Assembly: GCA_902384555.1 (NCBI GenBank)
Contig: CABMCD010000015.1
Coordinates: 1-46,089, forward strand
From: an uncultured archaeon
GTDB taxonomy: Archaea > Micrarchaeota > Micrarchaeia > Anstonellales > Anstonellaceae
Length of the DNA stretch: 46,089 nucleotides
Direction of reading: 5' to 3'
How positions within the stretch are numbered: the stretch's first letter is position 1; each line of letters opens with the position of its first letter. Below the pieces are notes generated by a model. The model saw nothing but the letters and a program-made list of their open reading frames with translations. It did not search any database and was not told where the DNA came from. Made by a program: the position numbers and the translations under genes. This document shows, piece after piece, positions 24,249 to 31,686 of the stretch.

Positions 24249-24740
24249 ATGGATTCTTTCAAAATCCGCCCCCAGCCGCTGTCCTTTTTCATCAAGCACT
24301 ATGTCTGGGCCGCCGCGGCCGCCCTCCTGCTCATTCCCGGCGGGTTGCTGGTGCTGATGCAGACGCAGGTGCTGGAATTCGCCCTTGCCGCGTGGGCGGT
24401 GGCTGTCATCCTGCTCTCCGCGGCCCTTATCCACACCCACCTGCACCAGCGCGCCTACCTCACCCTCGCGGGCGAGGAGCTGATTTACGAGTTCGGCATC
24501 CTCGACCACCACCGCGTGGCGGCTCCCATCAACAAAATCACCGACGTGGGCCTCGACGCCTCGTGGTTCGAGCGCCTGATCGGGGCCTGCACCCTCAAAG
24601 TCAATACGGCCGGCGGCACGGGCTACGAAATCCTGGCCGAGGACTTCCCCCGCCGAGAGGTGGACGTCCTCTACGCCGAACTCATGCGCCTGATGCGCAA
24701 GACGCCGGGCAGCCTGCCGGACGAGCTGGCAAAGAAGTGA
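24249..24740 (+). CDS. Membrane protein with bacterial PH-like (bPH2) domain
   Basis: A 163-residue protein. Two membrane helices (about 18-38 and 42-62) are followed by a YdbS/DUF304-type PH-like domain. Typical segments are YLTLAGEELIYEFGILDHHRVAAPINKITDVGLDASWFERLIGACTLKVNTAGG, though only the strand pattern and the RLIG-CTLKV-TAGG part are diagnostic. Such proteins are thought to bind membrane or scaffold partners; function is unknown. TTTTTATTC near 24205-24213 is a TATA candidate. It precedes the antiporter gene, which has its own TATA element, so the two may not be an operon. Confidence 0.75.
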   Translation: MDSFKIRPQPLSFFIKHYVWAAAAALLLIPGGLLVLMQTQVLEFALAAWAVAVILLSAALIHTHLHQRAYLTLAGEELIYEFGILDHHRVAAPINKITDVGLDASWFERLIGACTLKVNTAGGTGYEILAEDFPRREVDVLYAELMRLMRKTPGSLPDELAKK

Positions 24741-24819
24741 GCCGGCTAAACCCAAAACCTCCCCGATCGCCCCGTTTTTCCGTCGTCTTTTTATACTCCC
24801 TTCGCCGTAATTTCTCTCA

Positions 24820-26565
24820 ATGGCTCTTTTGGACCAATTCTTCCTCTCATTCGGATTGCTGTCGGTCGTCGCCCTCTTTGGCGCCTTTCTGGCCACCCGC
24901 TGGCGGCAGCCAACGGTAGTGGGACTCATCATCGCCGGCGTGCTGCTGGGCCCCTACGGCCTTGGCCTCATCAAGGACACGGCCTTTATCCAGATGTTCG
25001 CCCAGTTCGGGGCCGCCATGCTGCTGTTCTCCATCGGCGTCGAGTTTTCGCTCTCCAAAATCCTGGGTTCCGGCGTCAAGGCCCTGGTGGTGGCCTCCGC
25101 CATCATGCTCGGCCTCTTCATCACCGGCTATGAAATCGGCGTGCTGCTCAACCTCGACTATCTGCAAACCCTCGCGATTGGCGCCTGCCTCTCCTTCTCC
25201 TCCACCGCCATCTTCGTGCGCATCCTCTCGCAGTACCAGCTCATGGAGCAGCCGCAGATTCCGCTCCTCATATCGGTGCTGGTCATCGAGGACTTGGTGG
25301 CCGTCGCCGCCCTCGCGTTCTTCGGCGCGATGGGCTCCGAGACGGCGCAGGCCGGCAACACGCCGGCGCTGGACATCCTGCTCTCGCTCCTCTTCTCCAT
25401 GGTGCTGATGGGCACCGTTTATTTGGGCATCCGCGCCACCCTCAAGCGCACCCGCCGCTTCACCGAAAGCCTGCGCACGCGCGAGAATCTGGTGCTCCTC
25501 GCGCTGGGCATGTGCGTGCTGCTGGCCTTCCTCTCCACCCTCATCGGCCTCTCGCCCGCCATCGGCGCCTTCATGGCCGGCTCCATCCTCGCCGGCACGC
25601 CCATGCGCGAGGAGGTGGAGCGCGTGATTTCGCCCTTCTCGCTGGCCTTCTCGTCGTTTTTCTTCATTTCCATCGGCCTGCTGGTCAATCCGGCCGCCGC
25701 CCTCTCCAGCTGGCCCCTCATCCTGCTCGCTTCGGGGGGTTTCATGCTGGCCTCGCTGGCGGTGGTCACGTCGGTGGTGTTTTTCGCCGGCTACCGCTTC
25801 GAGCAGGCCCTGGTGTCGGGCCTCGCCATGGGCTGTCTGGGCGAGTTTTCCCTCTTTCTGGCGCAACAGAGCGCCCCCCTGCTCGGCTCGCTGGATTTGG
25901 TCACCGTGATGTCCTCCAGCGTGGTGCTCACCACCATCGCCGTCTCGCTGATGCTCTCGCGCTATCCCTCGCTGGTGCTGCGCCTGCAGGACCGCTGCGG
26001 GCGCGCCTCGCGCAGCTGGCTGTGCCGGGTGCGGGGCTACACCTCCTCGGTGCTGGCCGAATTCGAGGGGCAGGGCGTCTTTTTGCAGCGCGCCCACTCC
26101 GTCTTCGCCCTGATGCGCCGGCACCTCACCCTCTTCGCGCTGGTGGGCATGGCCCTCTTCCTCACCCGCCGCCTCTTCTCCTCCAGCACCGTCTCGCTCT
26201 TGGGCTATTCCATCCACCTGCCCACGCTGGCGCTGGCCGCCTCGCTGCTCCTGCTGCTGCCGGCGCTGGGCGACATTCTGGCTGAGCTTGGCCTGCTGGG
26301 CGACGCGCTCACCATGGTGCTCACGCGCGGGCATCCGGGCGACGAGCGCGCCGGCCGGCGCATGGCGCGCGATTTCATGCTCCTGCTCGCCCTGCTCGCG
26401 CTTCTCCTGCTGCAGACGCTGGCCATCGACGTGATGGGCCTGCCGGACTTCCTGCACTTCGCCATTTTCGTGCCCATGCTGGCCATGGGGCTGGTGGTCT
26501 GGGACATGCTCTCCATCCTGCACCAAGAGTTCGCCCGCAAGGCCGAGAACGGCCGGGGCTTCTAG
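24820..26565 (+). CDS. CPA2-family cation/proton antiporter with extra C-terminal membrane part
   Basis: A 581-residue Kef/NapA-like antiporter. The N-terminal 390 residues form the usual 12-13 helix core, with QPTVVGLIIAGVLLGP at 30-45 and the unwound-helix motif SFSSTAIFV at 125-133. The ion-binding pair is Glu157-Asp158 (VIEDL) where electrogenic members have Asp-Asp and Kef proteins have Gln-Asp. Instead of a cytosolic RCK/TrkA domain, the C-terminal 190 residues add about four more membrane helices around a basic loop. A TTTTTATAC element about 27 nt upstream suggests a leaderless start at 24820. The Dph2 gene follows 9 nt after the stop. Confidence 0.85.
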   Translation: MALLDQFFLSFGLLSVVALFGAFLATRWRQPTVVGLIIAGVLLGPYGLGLIKDTAFIQMFAQFGAAMLLFSIGVEFSLSKILGSGVKALVVASAIMLGLFITGYEIGVLLNLDYLQTLAIGACLSFSSTAIFVRILSQYQLMEQPQIPLLISVLVIEDLVAVAALAFFGAMGSETAQAGNTPALDILLSLLFSMVLMGTVYLGIRATLKRTRRFTESLRTRENLVLLALGMCVLLAFLSTLIGLSPAIGAFMAGSILAGTPMREEVERVISPFSLAFSSFFFISIGLLVNPAAALSSWPLILLASGGFMLASLAVVTSVVFFAGYRFEQALVSGLAMGCLGEFSLFLAQQSAPLLGSLDLVTVMSSSVVLTTIAVSLMLSRYPSLVLRLQDRCGRASRSWLCRVRGYTSSVLAEFEGQGVFLQRAHSVFALMRRHLTLFALVGMALFLTRRLFSSSTVSLLGYSIHLPTLALAASLLLLLPALGDILAELGLLGDALTMVLTRGHPGDERAGRRMARDFMLLLALLALLLLQTLAIDVMGLPDFLHFAIFVPMLAMGLVVWDMLSILHQEFARKAENGRGF

Positions 26566-26574
26566 AGGTTGTTT

Positions 26575-27507
26575 ATGCGCATCCTGCTGCAATTCCCGCA
26601 AGGGCTGAAAATGCACGCGCTGCAAGAAGCCGCCAAATTCGAGCAGTCGGGCCACGAGGTCTTCCTCTCGGCCACGGCCTGCTGGGGGGCCTGCGATTTG
26701 GCGCTGGAAGAGGCCAAGGCCATCGGGGCCGAGCGCCTCGTGCACTACGGCCACGCCCAGTTCGGCGACAAGCCGGTGGTGGTCAGGGGCATCGAAATCG
26801 AATACCGCCTCTATCCCATCACCGTGGATTTGGGGGTGCTCAAAGAGGCCCTGCCGCTGCTCAAAGACTACAAAAAAATCGGGCTCGTGACCACCGTGTC
26901 GCACATCCACCAATTGGACGACATGAAGAAAATCCTGGCCGAGGGCGACCCGGCCCACCCTCACCAAACTTTCACTTCCCGCGGCGGGCTGGCCATTCTG
27001 GAAGGCCAGGTGCTGGGCTGCGATTCCAGCGCGGCCGACAAGCTGGCCGGCAAAGTGGATGCCCTGCTCTATTTCGGCGGCGGCGAGTTCCACCCGCTTG
27101 GAATCAAGGCCGACAAGCCCGTCTTCGCGGTCAATCCCTACGCCCGCTCATCCATGCAAATCAACGACATCATCCGCCGCAAGCAGAAGAAGGAGCAGGG
27201 CATGCTCATCGCCACGGCTCAGGCCAAGCGCATCGGCATCCTCGTTTCCACCAAATCCGGCCAGTTCAACATCCATGCGGCCGAGAATGCGAAAAAGAAG
27301 CTGCTGGCGGCCGGCATCCCGCAAGTCTCCATTCTGGTGACCGGCGAGGTGGATTTCAATTCGTTGCAGGACTTCAATTCCTTTGACGCCTACATCACCA
27401 CGGCCTGCCCGAGGCTGGTGGATGATTCGGAAAGAGTGGGCAAGCCGATTGTGAATCTGGCCCAGCTGCCCGCGCTGCTCAAAATGGCCAAAGAATTGAA
27501 AAATTGA
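26575..27507 (+). CDS. dph2: Diphthamide biosynthesis enzyme Dph2
   Basis: A 310-residue radical enzyme that transfers the 3-amino-3-carboxypropyl group of S-adenosylmethionine to a histidine of elongation factor 2, the first step of diphthamide synthesis. It opens ILLQFPQGLKMHA as in the family. Cluster cysteines come from each of the three repeats: Cys36/Cys40 in CWGACD, Cys149 in GCDSS and Cys278 in ACPRLVDD. The ATG at 26575 has AGAGGT 5 nt before it. Tight spacing to the antiporter suggests co-transcription without an obvious functional link. Some DPANN lineages have lost diphthamide; this one appears to keep it. Confidence 0.92.
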   Translation: MRILLQFPQGLKMHALQEAAKFEQSGHEVFLSATACWGACDLALEEAKAIGAERLVHYGHAQFGDKPVVVRGIEIEYRLYPITVDLGVLKEALPLLKDYKKIGLVTTVSHIHQLDDMKKILAEGDPAHPHQTFTSRGGLAILEGQVLGCDSSAADKLAGKVDALLYFGGGEFHPLGIKADKPVFAVNPYARSSMQINDIIRRKQKKEQGMLIATAQAKRIGILVSTKSGQFNIHAAENAKKKLLAAGIPQVSILVTGEVDFNSLQDFNSFDAYITTACPRLVDDSERVGKPIVNLAQLPALLKMAKELKN

Positions 27508-27519
27508 GAAAAGACAGGT

Positions 27520-27675
27520 CTAATTCTCGCCCAATTCGGCCTTGAGTTTCGCCAGCCGCGCGTGGATGTCGGGCTTTTTCTTCAGCGGGTCCATCCTCGC
27601 CTCTTTTTCCAGCTTCTCGATTTCGGCCTTCATGTTGTTGCGCTTGCGCGTCAAATCATGCTTGCTCATGCCCAT
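27520..27675 (-). CDS. Small helical hypothetical protein
   Basis: A 51-residue, highly charged protein predicted to form a helical hairpin (KHDLTRKRNNMKAEIEKL and DIHARLAKLKAEL around a DPLKKKP turn). An upstream ATG at 27705 is in frame, but ATAATAAA lies directly before it, so transcription would start after that codon. The ATG at 27675 or 27669 is therefore preferred. It converges on dph2. No family is recognised. Confidence 0.55.
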   Translation of the reverse strand: MGMSKHDLTRKRNNMKAEIEKLEKEARMDPLKKKPDIHARLAKLKAELGEN

Positions 27676-27741
27676 ATCAATCAACCGGACCGAGTAGGCG
27701 GGCATGTTTATTATGGGTATGCCTCATCCGTCCCGCCCGGC

Positions 27742-28437
27742 TCATCTGGAAGGCTTGCGATAGAGCCGCCCGCCCTCTTCGGTGCCAAAGACGTTTTCCA
27801 GTGCGGTCTGCACGCTCATTTGGGCTTTCTCTAGAGACTCGGTGCTGCGCAGGGACTCTTCAAACGGAGTGCGGCGGTGCGCATGATGGTCTTCGACCAG
27901 TTCCTGCCAGATTTGCCGGTTGCGGGCGGCGTAGCGCAGGATGGCTCGCGCCAGTCCGGCCTGTTCGTCCTGCTCGGCATATGCTTCCACCTGCGCCTTG
28001 CTTTCGGCCGGCACGCGGCCCTTTTTGGCCTCGTCCACGATATTCTGCAGCCGCTCCAAATCCGGTTCCGCGCCGGGCCCGAACAGCCTGAAGAGCGCGT
28101 CTTTGCAGTCCTGCTTTGCCCAAGCCGTGCTTGGGGGGTCGGTTTCGGAGCCCTGCAGGCCTTCCTCGATGACGTTCAGCGGCCGGCTGTAGACTCGCAG
28201 TTTGGGGTTGAACTTCGGGTCCAGCACTCCCTCGGCCTTGAGTTTGGAAACAACGCCCTCATACTCTCCATGGTATTCAAAGGAGGGCCAAAGGCCGAAG
28301 CGCCGGATGGTTTTTTTGTCAGGGAGCTTCTGGGTAAACGGGTCAATGCGGCACAAACCAAGGAAATGAGGCCTGAATGCTTTCCAATCCTCGATAACCA
28401 TCTTGCCGGGGGCTGGGGTATAGACCACTTTTGCCAT
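27742..28437 (-). CDS. Hypothetical protein
   Basis: A 231-residue soluble protein with no family I can name. The N-terminal half is mixed alpha/beta (AKVVYTPAPGKMVIEDWKAFRPHFLGLCRIDPF). The C-terminal half is helical and Glu/Gln/Ala-rich. ATG 28437 is about 28 nt from a CATTAAATAG element that lies across the uvrC stop region, suggesting its own promoter and a leaderless message. It is on the same strand as uvrC and 33 nt downstream of it, so it may also be read from that transcript. Confidence 0.6.
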   Translation of the reverse strand: MAKVVYTPAPGKMVIEDWKAFRPHFLGLCRIDPFTQKLPDKKTIRRFGLWPSFEYHGEYEGVVSKLKAEGVLDPKFNPKLRVYSRPLNVIEEGLQGSETDPPSTAWAKQDCKDALFRLFGPGAEPDLERLQNIVDEAKKGRVPAESKAQVEAYAEQDEQAGLARAILRYAARNRQIWQELVEDHHAHRRTPFEESLRSTESLEKAQMSVQTALENVFGTEEGGRLYRKPSR

Positions 28438-28470
28438 GTTTGTCTACGGGGCGCTACATCTATTTAATGC

Positions 28471-30081
28471 TCATCCTTTGGTCCGGATATCCTTTTGGCG
28501 AAGCTTGCGGTTGTATGTAATAACAAACCGGTGCGCCTCATCCCGCGCCCGCTGCAGCACGTGCAGGGCTTCCGAGCGCTTGTCGAGGCGCAACGGATGG
28601 AGCATCTCCAGTCCGTATACCTCTTCCTCCTGCTTGGCCAGCGAAAAGAGGGGCAAGCTCACACCCAGCTCGTCCAGCGCCTCTTTGGCCGAATGCAGCT
28701 GCCCAAGGCCGCCGTCAATGAGAACCAGGTCCGGCATGGCGGCCCCCTCGTCGCGCAGGCGGCGGTAGCGGCGGAAAACCGCTTCCTTGATGGAAGCGAA
28801 ATCGTCCTGCCCCTCCACGGTGCGCATCCGAAACTTGCGGTATTCGCTCTTTTTGGGCCGCGCGTCCACCAGCTGCACCATCGAGGCCACCACGTGCGTG
28901 CCCATCAGATTGGACACATCGAAGCACTCAATCACCAGCGGCAGGCGCTCCAGATTCAGCTCCTTTTGCAAGGATACGAGTGCCGGGTCGGCCCCGCGCG
29001 CGATTTCAGAGCGCATGTTGCGCTCAATCAGGCGCATCAGCTCAGCCGCCGAGCCGCGCGAGGGGGCAGAAAGAATGGAAACCGAAGCCGAGCGCAGGCG
29101 GGAAAGATGGTGCTCAAGCGCCGCGCCGCCATCTTCCGGCCTTGGGCTCACGTAAATGGTTCTCGGAATGGGGTGCGCCTCATAATACCGCTGCAAGAAC
29201 GCCCCCATCGGCTCGGCTTCCACAAAATCGAACTCGAATTTTATGCGCTCTCGAATCACGCCATGCACCAGCCGCCACACCTGCGCGCGCGCATGGCCCT
29301 TCTCGGCCATCAGCACGGCATAATCCTCGTCCTTGTCGGCGAGGCGGTCGAGCTTCTGCCGCCCCGACAGGCCGGCCAGCGACTGCCACGCGTTGCGGTA
29401 TTGGATGGCCAGCTCGAAATTCTGCGAAACCGAGGCCGCCCGCATCTTGTCGGCCAGCAGTTGCGAATAGTGCTCGATTTTGTCGGGGTGGGCGAGCAAT
29501 TGCTCCATCTCGGCCACTTTGGACCGGTAATCCTCCAAACTAATCTTTCTCTCGCACGGCCCGTCACAATTTCCCAAATGAAATTGCAAACACACCTTCT
29601 TGGGCAGGGGGTTGGCGCAGGTGCGGATTTTGAATGCCTTGCGCAGCGCAATGGCCACCGCCGAGCGCCCCGAGCCGGCCATGAACGGCCCGTAGGCCCT
29701 TCCTTTCGGCCCCCGGATGCGCCCGTTTCGGTCCTTTCTCACCAGTAGGAGGCGGGGCGCGGGCTCATCCGTGACAAGCGCATACGAAATGGGTGCATTG
29801 TCCTTGAGGTCGATGTTGTATTTGGGATAATGCTGCTTGATGAGGTTGGACTCGAGCAGGATGGCTTCCTCTTCCGAGTCGGTGAGGATGAAGTCCACCG
29901 AATGGATATGGCGAACCAAGGCGGCCGTCTTGTCGGTCTGGTGCGGCCTCGCGAAATAGCTGCTCACCCTTTTCTTCAAATCCTTGGCCTTGCCGATGTA
30001 GATGATTTGGCCGCTCTTGTCCTTGAACTGGTAGCAGCCCGGCGCGTGCGGGAGAGGCCGGTCTATGGGAATCGGAAGCAT
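28471..30081 (-). CDS. uvrC: Excinuclease ABC subunit C, lacking the C-terminal HhH region
   Basis: A 536-residue dual-incision nuclease of nucleotide excision repair. A GIY-YIG domain (residues 14-92, GCYQFKDKSGQIIYIGKAKDLKKR) makes the 3' cut. Four cysteines (155, 164, 172, 176; CANPLPKKVC, CDGPC) fit the cluster-binding site known in UvrC. A UVR segment (NFELAIQYRNAW) follows, then the RNase H-like domain with ECFDVSNLMGTHVVASMV and DLVLIDGGLGQL. It ends soon after DEAHRFVITYNRK, where full-length UvrC continues with tandem helix-hairpin-helix motifs; these are absent and the next gene starts in 33 nt. A TTTTTATTTT element before ATG 30081 suggests leaderless transcription. Confidence 0.93.
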   Translation of the reverse strand: MLPIPIDRPLPHAPGCYQFKDKSGQIIYIGKAKDLKKRVSSYFARPHQTDKTAALVRHIHSVDFILTDSEEEAILLESNLIKQHYPKYNIDLKDNAPISYALVTDEPAPRLLLVRKDRNGRIRGPKGRAYGPFMAGSGRSAVAIALRKAFKIRTCANPLPKKVCLQFHLGNCDGPCERKISLEDYRSKVAEMEQLLAHPDKIEHYSQLLADKMRAASVSQNFELAIQYRNAWQSLAGLSGRQKLDRLADKDEDYAVLMAEKGHARAQVWRLVHGVIRERIKFEFDFVEAEPMGAFLQRYYEAHPIPRTIYVSPRPEDGGAALEHHLSRLRSASVSILSAPSRGSAAELMRLIERNMRSEIARGADPALVSLQKELNLERLPLVIECFDVSNLMGTHVVASMVQLVDARPKKSEYRKFRMRTVEGQDDFASIKEAVFRRYRRLRDEGAAMPDLVLIDGGLGQLHSAKEALDELGVSLPLFSLAKQEEEVYGLEMLHPLRLDKRSEALHVLQRARDEAHRFVITYNRKLRQKDIRTKG

Positions 30082-30161
30082 GATGTTCAAGAAGATGAAA
30101 AAGAGGGAAAATAAAAAGGAAACTAAAAGGAAAAGGGCCCGCAACCCGCAACGCCCCGGGT

Positions 30162-30443
30162 TCAGTCCTCGGGCATAATCGGGCTGCGCTCGTCGGTCAG
30201 CATGTCCTTGTAGGCTTCGTATTTCACCACATATACCAGGAACTTGTAAATCCAACCATGCAGGGCCTTGTGACGCTTGCCCACGAACAGGATGTGGAAC
30301 CACTGCAAGACGCTCGCGATGGCGGCTATGATAGCCAGGACAATCATGACAATGGCGGTGGGAATCGCCCAGACCATGCGCACGAACAGCTCCACGCGAC
30401 TGGCCGGCTCCTTGAACGTGACATCGAATTTGACGGTTTTCAT
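30162..30443 (-). CDS. DUF4389-like membrane protein
   Basis: A 93-residue protein. It has a short N-terminal strand pair (MKTVKFDVTFKEPASR), a hydrophobic region of one or two helices (about 22-57), a basic GKRHKALHGWIYKF segment, and a C-terminal LTDERSPIMPED, the pattern of the DUF4389 family. Function is unknown. ATG 30443 follows GAGAGGTGGATGT, and a TTATATAG element near 30476-30483 is a good TATA box. A paralogue of identical length lies 96 bp upstream on the same strand. Confidence 0.75.
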   Translation of the reverse strand: MKTVKFDVTFKEPASRVELFVRMVWAIPTAIVMIVLAIIAAIASVLQWFHILFVGKRHKALHGWIYKFLVYVVKYEAYKDMLTDERSPIMPED

Positions 30444-30539
30444 ACATCCACCTCTCTTCGGCCTACCGAGAGGGGCTATATAATTCCATGCTCCAAAGCA
30501 TAAACAAAAGTAAATAATAAACAAACGGGCCGCCCCGTT

Positions 30540-30821
30540 TCAAAACTTTGGGAGAAGCGGGCTGCGCTCGTCCGTCAGCCCAAATACATATGCCCAGTTC
30601 TGGCAGAAGCAGTCATAGATGGCCCTTGTCCAGCGGTGAATCCGCGGGCTGCGCCTTTTCTTGGCGATAATGACCAGAAACTGCAAAACGGCAAAGGCCA
30701 GCAGCACGAATTGCAGCACATTGAAAATGACGAAAAACACGATGCCCCATATCAGGCGGTAGAGGATTTCGAGCGGGTCGGCGCTTTCCTGGTAGTGGAC
30801 GTCAATTTTGATTGTTTTAAT
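30540..30821 (-). CDS. DUF4389-like paralogue, apparent AUU start
   Basis: Same family and same 93-codon length as its neighbour, aligning without gaps (IKTIKIDVHY against MKTVKFDVTF; LTDERSPLLPKF against LTDERSPIMPED). The codon matching the neighbour's ATG is ATT (30821-30819), preceded by AGGTGATTGC with exactly the spacing used next door. The nearest canonical start is a TTG at 30842 that would add seven residues. However, the TATA element at 30851-30860 puts transcription near 30830, after that TTG. An AUU start is therefore the best reading. Expected location is the membrane; function is unknown. Confidence 0.7.
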   Translation of the reverse strand: MKTIKIDVHYQESADPLEILYRLIWGIVFFVIFNVLQFVLLAFAVLQFLVIIAKKRRSPRIHRWTRAIYDCFCQNWAYVFGLTDERSPLLPKF

Positions 30822-30850
30822 GCAATCACCTGTCCCCTCCAATGAGGGGA

Positions 30851-30860
30851 AATATTAAAT
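30851..30860. promoter_or_regulatory. Shared TATA element between DUF4389 paralogue and pirin
   Basis: AATATTAAAT is the only AT-rich element in the 61 bp spacer. The pirin ATG (30883) is about 28 nt away, fitting a leaderless message. On the minus strand it predicts a start near 30830, directly before the AGGTGAT site of the DUF4389 paralogue. Confidence 0.5.
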
Positions 30861-30882
30861 ACGCGCCTCGTTTGCTCAACCC

Positions 30883-31581
30883 ATGAAACTGCTTGTGCGC
30901 GCTTCCGAGCGCCATCATTCCCATGAAGGGTGGCTTGAGACCTATTTCCACTTCTCCTTCTCCGACTACTACGACCGCTCCAATCTGGGCTGGGGGGCCC
31001 TGCGCGTATTCAACGACGACTTTATCGCGCCGGGCGGCAAATTCGGTTTGCATCCGCACGCCAACTATGAAATCATGACGGTGATGATGGAGGGCGAGAT
31101 GGAGCACACCGACAGCAAGGGCCACAAGGGCACCATCGGTCCTCTTGCCGTGCAGGCCATGAGCGCGGGCACGGGCGTATTCCACTCCGAAGCCAATGCG
31201 GGCCAAATCCGCACCCATTCGCTTCAAATCTGGATTGAGCCCCAGCGCAAAGGCGGCGAGCCGACTTGGAAAAGCCACTCGTTCAAAGCAGCCGACCTGC
31301 ACAACAAGCTGGCCGCGCTGGTGTCTGGCGTGGATTCGGTTCCGGCTCCTCTTCACATCCGCCAAAACGCCGTCGTCTATCGGGCGAAACTGGATGGCGG
31401 AAAAAAGCTGGAGCACCTGTTCTTGGGCTCACACGCCTACTTGTTTGTCATTTCCGGAGAATTGCAAGCTGATTCCGATTTGCTCGCGCCCGGCGATTCG
31501 CTGAAAATAAGAGACGAGCAAAAAATCGGGCTGAAGGCCGGCGAGTCCGGCGCGGATTTCGTGCTGATTGATTTGCCCTAA
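30883..31581 (+). CDS. Pirin family protein (bicupin)
   Basis: A 232-residue bicupin of the pirin/YhhW family. The N-terminal cupin holds the metal site: HPHANYEIMTVMMEGEMEH gives two His and further ligands, and FHSEANAG supplies the last His/Glu pair. RVFNDDFIAPGGKFGLHPH is the family signature. The C-terminal cupin is degenerate, as usual. Known pirins include quercetin dioxygenases and metal-dependent redox regulators; neither role can be chosen here. It has its own leaderless-type promoter. Confidence 0.92.
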   Translation: MKLLVRASERHHSHEGWLETYFHFSFSDYYDRSNLGWGALRVFNDDFIAPGGKFGLHPHANYEIMTVMMEGEMEHTDSKGHKGTIGPLAVQAMSAGTGVFHSEANAGQIRTHSLQIWIEPQRKGGEPTWKSHSFKAADLHNKLAALVSGVDSVPAPLHIRQNAVVYRAKLDGGKKLEHLFLGSHAYLFVISGELQADSDLLAPGDSLKIRDEQKIGLKAGESGADFVLIDLP

Positions 31582-31686
31582 AGCCTGCCGTCTTCTTCCG
31601 CCTTCTCAGCCCATCTGCCTTCTTTTCCCGGCCATCCACACAAGCCTTTATTTAGCCTCCAGCTCTGGCTCTCCCGTGGTGTGTGT

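Noticed and set aside
31602..31686. Riboswitch or RNA leader before the P-type ATPase
   Set aside because: The spacer has a TATA candidate about 35 nt before the ATG and no room for a structured leader after it.
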